Assembly (NCBI GenBank): GCA_022820485.1 | Contig: JAJEFJ010000106.1 | Location: 62,001 to 126,000 of the forward strand | Origin: Candidatus Latescibacterota bacterium | Lineage (GTDB): Bacteria > Latescibacterota > UBA2968 > UBA8231 | Length of the DNA: 64,000 nt | Direction of reading: 5' to 3' | In this document: positions 24,193 to 32,026 of the stretch, piece by piece | Layout: each line of letters begins with the position of its first letter | Position numbering within the stretch: the stretch's first letter is position 1 | Notes under the pieces: model-generated | Database searches by the model: none | What the model was told of the DNA's origin: nothing | The model's input: only the letters and a program-made list of their open reading frames with translations | Made by a program: the position numbers and the translations under genes

Positions 24193-24639
24193 TCAAAGCC
24201 GCTCTTTGAGCAAGGTCCAAACCGGCCTTCTCGCACCTCGCAGGAGGCCGGTTTTTTCTCTCCACCCCTCACTATCTTGTGTAGTGGCAGCAAGTATATA
24301 ATTCCCAGAAAAGCCCTCCTCCACGACCACGTGCAGACTGTCGCCGGGTTCGACGAAGAACATCGACCACACTTCATTGTAATAGGCCCTGACTAGGGTC
24401 CCTCGGACGACAGGAAGTTCGAAGAAGAAGTGATTCAGACTGTCGAGAACGACGCGCTGTTCGAAGTCTTCCAGCGCCGACGGCGACTCGTAGCCAAACT
24501 TGATTTCCCGCGCAGTTGGGGACTGGATTTCACCGGTGATAATCGCAACTGACGCTTGGCTCTGAGTGCTTTCGACAGCGAGACAAGCACTCGACGCCAT
24601 GAGTACAGCAATTAGGATGCTACCGTATGTATTGCTCAA
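24193..24639 (-). pseudogene. truncated secreted protein (N-terminal domain of a TlpA-like thiol-disulfide protein)
   Basis: A TTG start at 24639 is supported by AAGGAG 5 bases before it; the frame is open to 24669. A signal peptide (ILIAVLMASSACLA) is followed by a beta-rich domain of about 85 residues (ITGEIQSPTAREIKFGYESP, FFELPVVRGTLVRAYYNE, FFVEPGDSLHVVVEEG). That domain resembles the DUF4369-like N-terminal region that precedes a thioredoxin fold in exported TlpA-type proteins. The thioredoxin domain is absent; after SGNYI the sequence changes character and reads through a stem-loop to a stop. I interpret it as a 3'-deleted gene. Confidence 0.5.
24219..24257 (+). terminator. rho-independent terminator-like hairpin
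   Basis: AACCGGCC (24219-24226 region) pairs with GGCCGGTT (24246-24253) and is followed by a T-run to 24257 on the plus strand. No plus-strand gene ends just upstream, so it may be left over from a deleted gene. On the minus strand it falls inside the tail of the truncated secreted protein. Confidence 0.5.
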
Positions 24640-24696
24640 AGCTTTCTCCTTTCCGGCCTCCTGAATCAACGATGCAACGCTAGCAATGGTTCCTCG

Positions 24697-25497
24697 CTAG
24701 CCATACGCGCCGTGATCGAGGAAGCCGAGCAGCCGTTTCAACCGGGGGTTCGCATTTTCATACACATGCGGCGGCATTTGGTAGTTCATAAACGGATAGT
24801 ACTTGTGCCCGACGATCCGGCGTGCATACGTCACCTGAGTGATGTAGCGCGTGCGGTCGCTGCGGTTCGGCCCCCCGCGATGCCACGCCTGATTGTTGAA
24901 CATGACGACGCTCCCCGCCGGGGCGCTGTTGTGGACGATTTTCTCTTCCCACTCGGAGCCCTCGATCTCGACCGGCGATTTGCCGAGCAGGTGCGTTTTC
25001 GGAATCACTTCTGTCCCGCCGTGCGCCGGCGTATCCACATCGGTCAGATAGTAGTTGGCCGTAAAGAACAGCACCGGGAGGTGGACGTTCGTCGGCGGCT
25101 TGCCGTCTGTGACGACGTAGTGCGGGGCGTCGTCCTGATGCCACGTCGAGATGCCTCCACCCGGAAGCGTCTGGAACGAGTTGTTGTGAATCACGTGGCA
25201 ATTCGGTGCCACCAACGCCTCGGCGAAGCTCACAATCGGCTCGAGATCGAACAGACGCAGGTTCGCCTCGCTCGTCTCAAATAGCCGATGCGCGAGCTTC
25301 GCGTACTCGCTGTAGTTGTTCAGTCCATTCGGATTGTCCGCCAGCGCCCGGTCCAAATCGGCCCGCAATTGCGCACACCAGTCGGGCGGCAGGACATTTT
25401 CAACGAGCAGATACCCATCGCGGTGGAATTTCTCGACCCACTGGGCGATTTGTTCGGCGGATTGTTGGACCCCGGCGAGAGGCAGTTTTTTCGACAT
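24697..25497 (-). CDS. phytanoyl-CoA dioxygenase (PhyH) family oxygenase, canonical HxD
   Basis: The start is placed at ATG 25497, giving 266 aa; the frame is open to 25536 without a ribosome site. The iron triad is H120-Q-D122 (STWHQDDAPHY) and H206 (AWHRGGPNRSDRTRY), with an Arg nearby for 2-oxoglutarate. HGGTEVIPKTHL is the PhyH strand-turn signature. The 122-residue N-terminal part is helical as in the family. It stands alone on the minus strand, back to back with higBA, so it is probably monocistronic. The substrate is unknown. Confidence 0.9.
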   Translation of the reverse strand: MSKKLPLAGVQQSAEQIAQWVEKFHRDGYLLVENVLPPDWCAQLRADLDRALADNPNGLNNYSEYAKLAHRLFETSEANLRLFDLEPIVSFAEALVAPNCHVIHNNSFQTLPGGGISTWHQDDAPHYVVTDGKPPTNVHLPVLFFTANYYLTDVDTPAHGGTEVIPKTHLLGKSPVEIEGSEWEEKIVHNSAPAGSVVMFNNQAWHRGGPNRSDRTRYITQVTYARRIVGHKYYPFMNYQMPPHVYENANPRLKRLLGFLDHGAYG

Positions 25498-25581
25498 AGT
25501 TGATCTATCCTCTGATGGAAACGTATCGGCGGGCAATCAAACGCAACCCGGCAACCGGCACAAGGCTTGCAGTCTGGTATA

Positions 25582-25614
25582 TTGACGTAGCATGGATTCC
25601 GTGTTACAATGCTA
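25582..25614 (+). promoter_or_regulatory. sigma70-type promoter and probable operator of higBA
   Basis: TTGACG (25582-25587) and TACAAT (25605-25610) are separated by exactly 17 bases. The higB ATG at 25618 lies 7 bases after the -10 box, at about the expected transcription start, so the mRNA looks leaderless. An inverted repeat TAGCAT (25588-25593) / ATGCTA (25609-25614), centres 21 bp apart, overlaps the spacer and -10 box and is a good candidate HigA operator. Confidence 0.65.
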
Positions 25615-25617
25615 TTC

Positions 25618-25911
25618 ATGATTCAATCGTTCCGACGTGCTGGCACCGAAGACATCTTCAATGGACGGGATACACGTGCCGCACGCGGAGTCTGTCCATC
25701 GTCATTGTGGACTGTAGCTGCACGAAAGCTTGAACAACTGGACTCAGCCGATGAACAACGCGACTTGCGCAGTCCACCTGGCAATCATTTCAAGGTGTTG
25801 CGGGGCACTCGGTCTGGACAATGCAGTATTCGGATCAATGACCAATACCGGATTTGTTTCGCGTGGTCGGATGCTGGTCCTCAGAATGTCGAAATCGTCG
25901 ATTATCACTAA
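25618..25911 (+). CDS. higB: HigB-type mRNA interferase toxin
   Basis: This 97-aa protein of the RelE/ParE superfamily starts at ATG 25618, with no ribosome site and the promoter immediately upstream. Family marks are MIQSFRRAGTEDIFNGRDT at the N-terminus, LRSPPGNHFKVLRG in the middle and SIRINDQYRICFAWSDAGPQ near the end, with Arg residues in the expected cleft. The closing VEIVDYH is a HigB hallmark. HigB cleaves mRNA on the ribosome. The toxin-first order with the antitoxin 23 bases downstream is typical. Confidence 0.9.
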   Translation: MIQSFRRAGTEDIFNGRDTRAARGVCPSSLWTVAARKLEQLDSADEQRDLRSPPGNHFKVLRGTRSGQCSIRINDQYRICFAWSDAGPQNVEIVDYH

Positions 25912-25934
25912 TCACTGAACAAGAGGAGTCGATC

Positions 25935-26249
25935 ATGGTGCGTATTCCAACAGATCGCGTTCCGACTCATCCGGGTGAGATGCTACTGGAGGAGTTTCTA
26001 AATCCCTTAGGTTTGACGCAGCGCGAATTGGCTGCCGCCATTCACGTTCCTTATCAGCGGGTCAACGAATTGGTGAACGGGCGACGTGGTATTACTCCGA
26101 GCACAGCCCTACGCCTAGCAAAATATTTCGATGTGTCGCCCGCGTTTTGGCTAAATCTCCAACTGCGCTGGGATCTGTATCACGCCACCCGGTCTGAAGC
26201 CCAGGAACTAGAGGCGATTGAGCCACGTGCCGTAGGGGTAGCCACTTAA
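25935..26249 (+). CDS. higA: HigA-type antitoxin
   Basis: The ATG at 25935 follows AAGAGGAG, giving 104 aa; the frame is open further upstream inside higB. An XRE-type helix-turn-helix covers about residues 25-75 (LGLTQRELAAAIHVPYQRVN, GRRGITPSTALRLAKYF). The N-terminal VPTHPGEMLLEEFLNPLG segment is characteristic of HigA. It binds HigB and represses the operon, probably at the palindrome at 25588-25614. The next gene, mannonate dehydratase, starts 15 bases after its stop on the same strand and may share transcription. Confidence 0.9.
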   Translation: MVRIPTDRVPTHPGEMLLEEFLNPLGLTQRELAAAIHVPYQRVNELVNGRRGITPSTALRLAKYFDVSPAFWLNLQLRWDLYHATRSEAQELEAIEPRAVGVAT

Positions 26250-26264
26250 CCCAAAGGAGACGCC

Positions 26265-27212
26265 ATGTACATCCAAGACCAACTTCCCCACGACCGCGTC
26301 ACCGACGACAACCTAAGCTACTACAAAGCCATTGGCGTAGATTACCTAACCGTCAACTCCCTCCCCCCCGACCTGCACACCTACCCCGAGATGGTCGAGT
26401 ACCTACGAGAAGTCCGCGCCCACGCCGAAAAAAACGGCCTCCGCTTGTACAACGCCGCCTTAACCGGCCCGGACGAAATCACGCTCGCGCAACAAGATCG
26501 AGATGCCAAAATCGAGGAGTGGTGCAACTGGATCCGGGCCATGGGCACCGTCGCGGTCCCGACCCTCGGCTACAATTTCAAACCCGTGGGCAACTTCCGC
26601 ACTCCCTCGGACACCGGCCGCGGCGGTTCCCACTACAGCACCTTCACCTACTCAGAATACGAAAAAGAGAACCACGACTATCCAGCAAAGCACATCGACG
26701 AGGACGGAATGTGGGCCAATATCGCCTATTTCCACCAGCGCATCGTCCCCGTCGCCGAAGAGGCCGGCGTTACCTTGGCTCTGCACCCAGACGATCCCCC
26801 GCTACCCGAGCCAATGGGCGGTGCCGCGCGGATCGTCTCCACTCTGGATCAATACGAGCGCATCTTCGCCCTCAACCCCAGCCCCCAAAACGCCATGCTG
26901 TTTTGCCAAGGCTGCGTCACCGAAATGGGCATTGACGTGTACGAGGCCATCCGCCGCATGGGCCGCCAAGGCAAAATCGCTTACGTCCACTTCCGCAATG
27001 TGCGCGGGACGCCCAAGGATTTCAGGGAGGTCTTCGTCGACGAGGGCGACGTTGACATGTTCCGGGCGATGCAGACCTACAAGGAGGTGGGCTTTAACGG
27101 GCCGTTTATGATGGATCACACCCCATCCATCCCCGACGACGCAGGTGGACGCCAAGGCCACGCCTTTGCCACCGGCTTCATCCGCGCCATGATCCAAGCC
27201 GTCTATCGCTAA
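26265..27212 (+). CDS. uxuA: mannonate dehydratase (UxuA family)
   Basis: This 315-aa TIM-barrel enzyme starts at ATG 26265 behind AAAGGAG. It converts D-mannonate to 2-keto-3-deoxygluconate in hexuronate catabolism. The metal-site pattern of UxuA is visible: LALHPDDPPLPEP, LFCQGCVTEMG, YVHFRNVRG, FVDEGDVDMFRAM and MMDHTPSIPDD. It is shorter than E. coli UxuA (394 aa), as are many environmental homologues. A glycosidase-like gene follows after 1 base, suggesting that glycan release and uronate use are coupled. Confidence 0.9.
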   Translation: MYIQDQLPHDRVTDDNLSYYKAIGVDYLTVNSLPPDLHTYPEMVEYLREVRAHAEKNGLRLYNAALTGPDEITLAQQDRDAKIEEWCNWIRAMGTVAVPTLGYNFKPVGNFRTPSDTGRGGSHYSTFTYSEYEKENHDYPAKHIDEDGMWANIAYFHQRIVPVAEEAGVTLALHPDDPPLPEPMGGAARIVSTLDQYERIFALNPSPQNAMLFCQGCVTEMGIDVYEAIRRMGRQGKIAYVHFRNVRGTPKDFREVFVDEGDVDMFRAMQTYKEVGFNGPFMMDHTPSIPDDAGGRQGHAFATGFIRAMIQAVYR

Positions 27213-27213
27213 C

Positions 27214-28353
27214 ATGACAACAGCAACTCAAACTCAGATCACTACGCATGGCGAACATTGGCTAATCAACGGCCAAACCACGTATCACGGGCAACAATAT
27301 CGCGGCTGGGATGTCGAGGGATTATTGATGAACAGCCGCATGACCAATGCGGTGTTCAACGACGAAAACCCTGTGACGCGGCCCCTTTGGGTATATCCAG
27401 ACACCGGCGAATGGGACGCGGACCGCAACACAGATGAATTTATCGCCCAGCTTTCCACCTATCGGGCGCACGGGTTGTTGGCGGTGACGGTCAATCTGCA
27501 GGGTGGGAGCCCTACGGGCTACTACCGCGAGACAGGTTTCCGGGAAATTATGGCGGCGCGACGCATGGAGGCCAGCGACGACGTGATGTGGGCTGGCCTG
27601 CCGAGTCCGGCTTCGCAACCTTGGCACAACTCGGCATTTGCATCCGACGGGTCGCTAAAACCTGCATATATGGAACGGACCGCGCGCATCGCAGCGGCCT
27701 GCGACGAACTGGGGATGGTGGTGATCCTCGGGTATTTCTACTTCGGGCAGGATGAGCGTTTGACGGACGAGGCCGCGGTGTGCCGCGCGGTGGATGAGGC
27801 AGCGCAGTGGATTTTGCAATCGGGGTACGGCAATGTGCTGATCGAAATCAACAACGAAACGAACGTCCCGCGTTACGAGCACGAGATTCTGCAACCGCAT
27901 CGCGTGGCTGAACTCATCGAACGGGCACAATCCCACAAATTGGCCGGTCGGCGGTTGTTGGTGGGCACTTCGTATGGCGGTGGTAGAGTGCCGGACGACG
28001 ATGTAGTGGCAACGTCGGACTACATCATGCTGCACGGCAACGGCGTTGCAGAACCGGCGCGCATCGCTGAGATGGTCGAGCAAACCCGCGCCTTGCCCAG
28101 TTACACGGCAAAACCGATTCTCTTCACCGAGGACGATCACTTCGCATTTGACGAGCCAGACAACAACTTCCTGTCTGCGCTGTCGGCCTATGCGTCGTGG
28201 GGCTACTTCGATCCCGGGGACGCGGCTGGCGGTTCGGCAACCTTCGGCAACTACCGCGATGGCTATCAGAACATCCCGGTCAACTGGGGCATCAACACGG
28301 ATCGCAAGCGCAGTTACTTCGAGCTGCTGGCGCAAGTCACTGGGGCGAGGTAA
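27214..28353 (+). CDS. glycoside hydrolase-like TIM-barrel protein (GH5/clan A-like)
   Basis: This 379-aa protein starts at ATG 27214, 1 base after uxuA. Likely acid/base is E215 (LIEINNETN) and nucleophile E306 (KPILFTEDDHF), the spacing expected for a retaining clan-A barrel. FRGTAF-like start elements are replaced by WLINGQTTYHGQQYRGWDVE. There is no signal peptide, so it would act in the cytoplasm on oligosaccharides. The specific family is unassigned. Co-translation with mannonate dehydratase points to a uronate- or mannose-acid-containing substrate. Confidence 0.7.
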   Translation: MTTATQTQITTHGEHWLINGQTTYHGQQYRGWDVEGLLMNSRMTNAVFNDENPVTRPLWVYPDTGEWDADRNTDEFIAQLSTYRAHGLLAVTVNLQGGSPTGYYRETGFREIMAARRMEASDDVMWAGLPSPASQPWHNSAFASDGSLKPAYMERTARIAAACDELGMVVILGYFYFGQDERLTDEAAVCRAVDEAAQWILQSGYGNVLIEINNETNVPRYEHEILQPHRVAELIERAQSHKLAGRRLLVGTSYGGGRVPDDDVVATSDYIMLHGNGVAEPARIAEMVEQTRALPSYTAKPILFTEDDHFAFDEPDNNFLSALSAYASWGYFDPGDAAGGSATFGNYRDGYQNIPVNWGINTDRKRSYFELLAQVTGAR

Positions 28354-28377
28354 GTCGAGTGCTGGATGGGCGATCAA

Positions 28378-28764
28378 TTAATCGATACGTGACAGATGCG
28401 GCAGGTGGTCAAAGTGCTGGTCGCGAGAAAAAAGATGAAGGCCGTGCTCAACCACCAAGGCGGCAATCCAGATATCGTTAGTAGGGATGGGCGTGCCCTG
28501 CTGCCGTAGCTGGTAAAAGAGTTGGGCATAGTGCCGCGTGGTGGCTTCGCTGGCATAGAGAACGGATGTCCGAGGCCGACTGAGAAAACGCAATAGAATG
28601 CGCTCATTTTTGCCGGCTTTGGTGCCGCACTGGAAACCAGCGCGCAATTCAGCTAGCGTGACGAAGGGTAGGAAAATCTGCTCGGCTAGCTGGAGGCGGT
28701 CCAAGACTACCGGATCGCCGAGGCAAAAATCGCGGTAGCGGTTGGTGTCTAGGGCAATTTTCAC
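28378..28764 (-). CDS. vapC: VapC-type PIN-domain toxin
   Basis: The start is GTG 28764, overlapping the antitoxin stop as GTGA; the frame is open to 28908 but that part is the antitoxin gene in another frame. The 128-aa product shows the PIN acidic quartet: D6 (IALDTNRYRD), E39-region (LAELRAGF), D in TNDIWIAALVVEHG and D in FSRDQHFDHLP. VapC toxins cut tRNA or rRNA. It converges with the glycosidase-like gene. Confidence 0.9.
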   Translation of the reverse strand: MKIALDTNRYRDFCLGDPVVLDRLQLAEQIFLPFVTLAELRAGFQCGTKAGKNERILLRFLSRPRTSVLYASEATTRHYAQLFYQLRQQGTPIPTNDIWIAALVVEHGLHLFSRDQHFDHLPHLSRID

Positions 28765-29018
28765 CGCCACAGCTCTGGATCTACTTGATCCAGAGCTTCG
28801 ATGGCTTGGTCGAAGGCCGGATCGTCCACCCAAGTGCCCGCCAAGTCGTCTAGGTCGTGGTGCCGCACGGCCTGTTGCGACAAACCCAAGCCGCGCTCGA
28901 GCGCCCACAGAGCCATTTCATTCAGGCTCTTGTGTTCTTGGCGAGCCCTCCGCCTTAGTTCCCTGTCTAGCTGCGGAGGCACCTTTCGGATGGTGTATTG
29001 AGTCGCTTTCTCTGTCAT
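28761..29018 (-). CDS. vapB: VapB/FitA-type ribbon-helix-helix antitoxin
   Basis: The ATG at 29018 gives 85 aa; the open frame to 29171 has no start support. The N-terminal ribbon-helix-helix is TQYTIRKVPPQLDRELRRRA followed by SLNEMALWALERGLGL. The acidic C-terminal tail (DDLAGTWVDDPAFDQAIEAL) is the typical toxin-wrapping segment. There is no ribosome site: the ATG lies 6 bases after a consensus -10 box, so translation is probably leaderless. Confidence 0.85.
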   Translation of the reverse strand: MTEKATQYTIRKVPPQLDRELRRRARQEHKSLNEMALWALERGLGLSQQAVRHHDLDDLAGTWVDDPAFDQAIEALDQVDPELWR

Positions 29019-29053
29019 GCCTGCAATATAGACGGCGTGTGCAGGCACGTCAA
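29019..29053 (-). promoter_or_regulatory. sigma70-type promoter and probable operator of vapBC
   Basis: On the minus strand TTGACG (29053-29048) and TATATT (29030-29025) have a 17-base spacer. Six bases later comes the vapB ATG (29018). A perfect 7-bp inverted repeat GCCTGCA/TGCAGGC (29019-29025 and 29040-29046), centres 21 bp apart, overlaps the promoter. The geometry parallels the higBA promoter at 25582. Confidence 0.65.
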
Positions 29054-29056
29054 TCT

Positions 29057-30226
29057 TCAGCCCGCGGCCGCTCGAATCGCTTCTCCCATCTTCCGCACCT
29101 TGACCTTGGTGTTGTTCGGATGCATAGGCACCAAGACGGCACGCGCCAAAACGTCGAGCGAGTCCTGGCACGTATCCAGCTTGTATTTGACCCGCGCCTT
29201 GCGGTTGGCTGGTAGCTTAAAGGGATTGAGCGCCGGATGGTGCGCACCTTGGTAGCGCAAAATAGGCTCCCAGCGCGTATAGACGTGGCGGCCGGTATCC
29301 ATGGGCAAAAAGGAGGACACGTCTTTTGCGGCTAATCGGTTGCAAAAGGAGCGCGCCTCATCTTCGGTCGCAAACAAAAAGCCTACGTGCGTGCCGCACT
29401 CGTATTCCAAGCTGTTGTTCTTTATCGACTCCAACCCCGCCTCCAGCCCGACCTGTAGCAACTCCTGCTTGTGGGCGCGCATGGTCTTGAGCATCCCCCG
29501 AATCCGCCGCAATTGCACGTTGAGTATCGCCCCCTCGACCTCAGAGCCCCTGAAGTTGGGGCCGGCAAATTGCAGCTCTTCGCGCTCTTCGTCGGGGTTC
29601 CAGTAAAAAGAGCAGCAATCCACCGCCACCGAGCCGCGCTGATGCACGGCCTCGGCATTGGTTACAAACGCCCCGCCCTCGCCGCAGGTCATGTTCTTAA
29701 AGAAGTTGAAACTAAACGCGCCGGCGTGGCCCCAACTGCCCAGCATCCGGCCCTCGTACCCGCCGCCCACCGCCTGACAGGCGTCTTCGAGAACGAGCAA
29801 TTTGCGTTTGCGAGCGATCTTGGTGATTCGCTTCATATCGCAGGGCAAGCCGACCATGTGGACCGGAATAATCGCCCTAGTGTACTTAGTAATTCGTCGC
29901 TTTAAATCCTTGGGGCACAGCGTCAAGGAGTCATCTACATCGGCGATCACCGGAATGGCCCCAGCCCCTAGCACCGCCAAGGCGGTCGCCATGTAGGTAT
30001 AGGCGGGCACAATCACCTGATCCCCCGGCCCCACGCCCAATCCCACCAGCGCCGCGTACAGCGCCGAGGTTCCCGAGCGCGTCATCCGACAGTGCTCCAC
30101 GCCCACGTAGCGCGCCCAATTCCGCTCAAAGCGGTCGCACTCTCCGCCCGATCCATAGCGGAAGATCGCGCCGCTGTCGAACAGCTGCTGTAGTTGCTTG
30201 ATTTCTGCTTGGCCAATGCGATACAT
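29057..30226 (-). CDS. DegT/DnrJ/EryC1/StrS-family PLP aminotransferase
   Basis: This 389-aa protein has the fold type I marks of sugar aminotransferases: TRSGTSALYAALVGLGVGPG, VIVPAYTYMATALAVLGAGA, VLEDACQAVGG and K177 in NFFKNMTCGEGGAF, which would form the Schiff base with PLP. These enzymes usually aminate keto sugars or scyllo-inosose-like rings. It lies 11 bases after the PabB-PabC fusion gene, so they form an operon. That neighbour may point to an amino-group-bearing natural product or cofactor, which is inference. The vapBC promoter begins 3 bases after its stop. Confidence 0.85.
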   Translation of the reverse strand: MYRIGQAEIKQLQQLFDSGAIFRYGSGGECDRFERNWARYVGVEHCRMTRSGTSALYAALVGLGVGPGDQVIVPAYTYMATALAVLGAGAIPVIADVDDSLTLCPKDLKRRITKYTRAIIPVHMVGLPCDMKRITKIARKRKLLVLEDACQAVGGGYEGRMLGSWGHAGAFSFNFFKNMTCGEGGAFVTNAEAVHQRGSVAVDCCSFYWNPDEEREELQFAGPNFRGSEVEGAILNVQLRRIRGMLKTMRAHKQELLQVGLEAGLESIKNNSLEYECGTHVGFLFATEDEARSFCNRLAAKDVSSFLPMDTGRHVYTRWEPILRYQGAHHPALNPFKLPANRKARVKYKLDTCQDSLDVLARAVLVPMHPNNTKVKVRKMGEAIRAAAG

Positions 30227-30237
30227 GATGCGCTCCC

Positions 30238-31980
30238 TTAGACGAGTTCCAGTTCGACCCAGCGCCGAACCGAATTAATAAGATAAAGAGCGTCGGCCCG
30301 CGCCAATTCGCCGCTGGGCAACGGGCGTTCGCAGAGTTGGCCCTGCGCCAACAGCTCGGCGCGGAAGGTGCCAGTCAACAGCCCGGATTCGACCGGAGGC
30401 GTGTAGCGGACGCCGTCGCGCTCCAGCACCAAGTTGCCAATGCAGCACTCGGTCAGCTCGCCACGCTCGTTGTACAGCACCACGTCGTCGCAATCCGGGC
30501 GCGCCGCCAACTGCCGGTCGTACATAGCCCGATGGGTCGTCTTGTGGTACAGCAAGGGGTCGGTGCTATCGACCGGCTCGGCAGCCAGCGCCACCCGCAG
30601 CCGTCGTGGCGGCGCGAGCGCCTGATGCTGCACGCGGACTTCGCCGTTGCGGGCCAGTAGCAAGCGCACCCTGCACTGGCCCTCCATAGTCTTGGTCGCG
30701 TCTTGCAACTGTGCCCGCACCCTGTCGTCCGCATAGTAAAATCCCCAGTACGCTGCCGACTGAGACAAACGCTCTAAATGACTCTCTAACAGGAAGTAAT
30801 CCCCTTCTTCGTACAACAGCGTCTCCAACAGTTCAAAAGAGGGGTGCGGCCGGGCGCGCAAGACCTCGGCCTTGATGAGGCATTCGGCGTATTCTCCCGC
30901 AGCCGACGATTCCCAGACGATCCCACCGCCCACGCCAAATTCGAGTTGTCCGCTCTCTCGGTCGAGATGCGCCGTGCGAATCGCCACGTTGAAGCACGTC
31001 TCCGGCCCGGGCGACACATAGCCCATGCAGCCGGTGTACATGCCGCGCGGGGCGCGCTCCAGCTCGGCGATGATTTCCATGGTCCGCACCTTGGGCGCAC
31101 CGGTCACCGAGCCGCAGGGAAAGAGCGCGGCAAAGATGTCGGGCAAGCTCACGCCGGATTTGAGTTGGCTTTCCACAGTAGAAGTTAGCTGCCACACCGT
31201 GGGATAGCGCTCGACCGACCACAGGGCCGGCACCGCCACGCTGCCGACTTGCGCAATACGCCCTAAGTCGTTGCGCAACATATCCGTGACCATCAGGTTC
31301 TCAGCGCGGTCTTTGGCGGAATTTTGCAGGTCATCGGCCCGCTGCTGATCCTCGGCTGCAAAGCGGCCCCGCGGCCGGGTCCCCTTCATGGGCCGCACTG
31401 TGCAACGCCCGTCTTGCAGGTGGAAGAACAACTCGGGCGACGCCGAGATCAGCACGTGCCGGCCCAAGTCGAAATACGCGCACAGCGCCGACTCCTGCAC
31501 CTGCCCCAGATCGCGGTACAGTGCCAGCGGGTCGCCCCGGAAGCGGCTGCGCAAGCGCAAGGTGTAGTTGACTTGGTACGTGTCGCCGGCTGCAATATAG
31601 GCGCGGATGTGCTCGATGGCGGCCTCGTACTCCGCCCGCGACACCGACGGCCGCCACTCGTCCAACTCGTAAGTGCCCAAATCGGCGTTAGGCGCGGCCA
31701 CCGGCATCCGTTCCGCAAAGAGGCCAAAGTAGGCCAAGGGAAGTGCACCGGCGGGGTGGGTAATAAAGGCCGGGTCTAGACCGGCTGCCGCCTCGTAGCA
31801 GACAAAGCCTGCCGCGTGCAGCCCTTGCTCCACCGCCCGCTCCACCGCACTGAGGGCCGGACGCACCTCGTCCGCTGCTGTAGCCACCACCTCGTCCACC
31901 GGCTGGGCAAACGCAAAGGAGCGCTCCTGCCCGCTGCGGGCATACGACGACAACAAGACCGGACCGGCTAGCATCTTCAA
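30238..31980 (-). CDS. pabB: aminodeoxychorismate synthase component I fused to aminodeoxychorismate lyase (PabB-PabC)
   Basis: This 580-aa fusion makes 4-aminobenzoate for folate from chorismate. Residues 1-380 are PabB: YQVNYTLRLRSRFRGD, RPMKGTRPRGR and FPCGSVTGAPKVRTMEII carry the chorismate site. Residues 385-580 are a class IV aminotransferase-fold PabC with YHKTTHRAMYDRQLA (PLP Lys region) and NERGELTECCIGNLV. The start may be TTG 31980, 7 bases from AGGG, or ATG 31974. The glutaminase PabA is not nearby. A DegT aminotransferase follows in the same operon. Confidence 0.9.
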   Translation of the reverse strand: MKMLAGPVLLSSYARSGQERSFAFAQPVDEVVATAADEVRPALSAVERAVEQGLHAAGFVCYEAAAGLDPAFITHPAGALPLAYFGLFAERMPVAAPNADLGTYELDEWRPSVSRAEYEAAIEHIRAYIAAGDTYQVNYTLRLRSRFRGDPLALYRDLGQVQESALCAYFDLGRHVLISASPELFFHLQDGRCTVRPMKGTRPRGRFAAEDQQRADDLQNSAKDRAENLMVTDMLRNDLGRIAQVGSVAVPALWSVERYPTVWQLTSTVESQLKSGVSLPDIFAALFPCGSVTGAPKVRTMEIIAELERAPRGMYTGCMGYVSPGPETCFNVAIRTAHLDRESGQLEFGVGGGIVWESSAAGEYAECLIKAEVLRARPHPSFELLETLLYEEGDYFLLESHLERLSQSAAYWGFYYADDRVRAQLQDATKTMEGQCRVRLLLARNGEVRVQHQALAPPRRLRVALAAEPVDSTDPLLYHKTTHRAMYDRQLAARPDCDDVVLYNERGELTECCIGNLVLERDGVRYTPPVESGLLTGTFRAELLAQGQLCERPLPSGELARADALYLINSVRRWVELELV

Positions 31981-32026
31981 GGGTACGCGCCCTGCCAGCG
32001 CATTTCATCCGGTGTCGCCGAACGGG

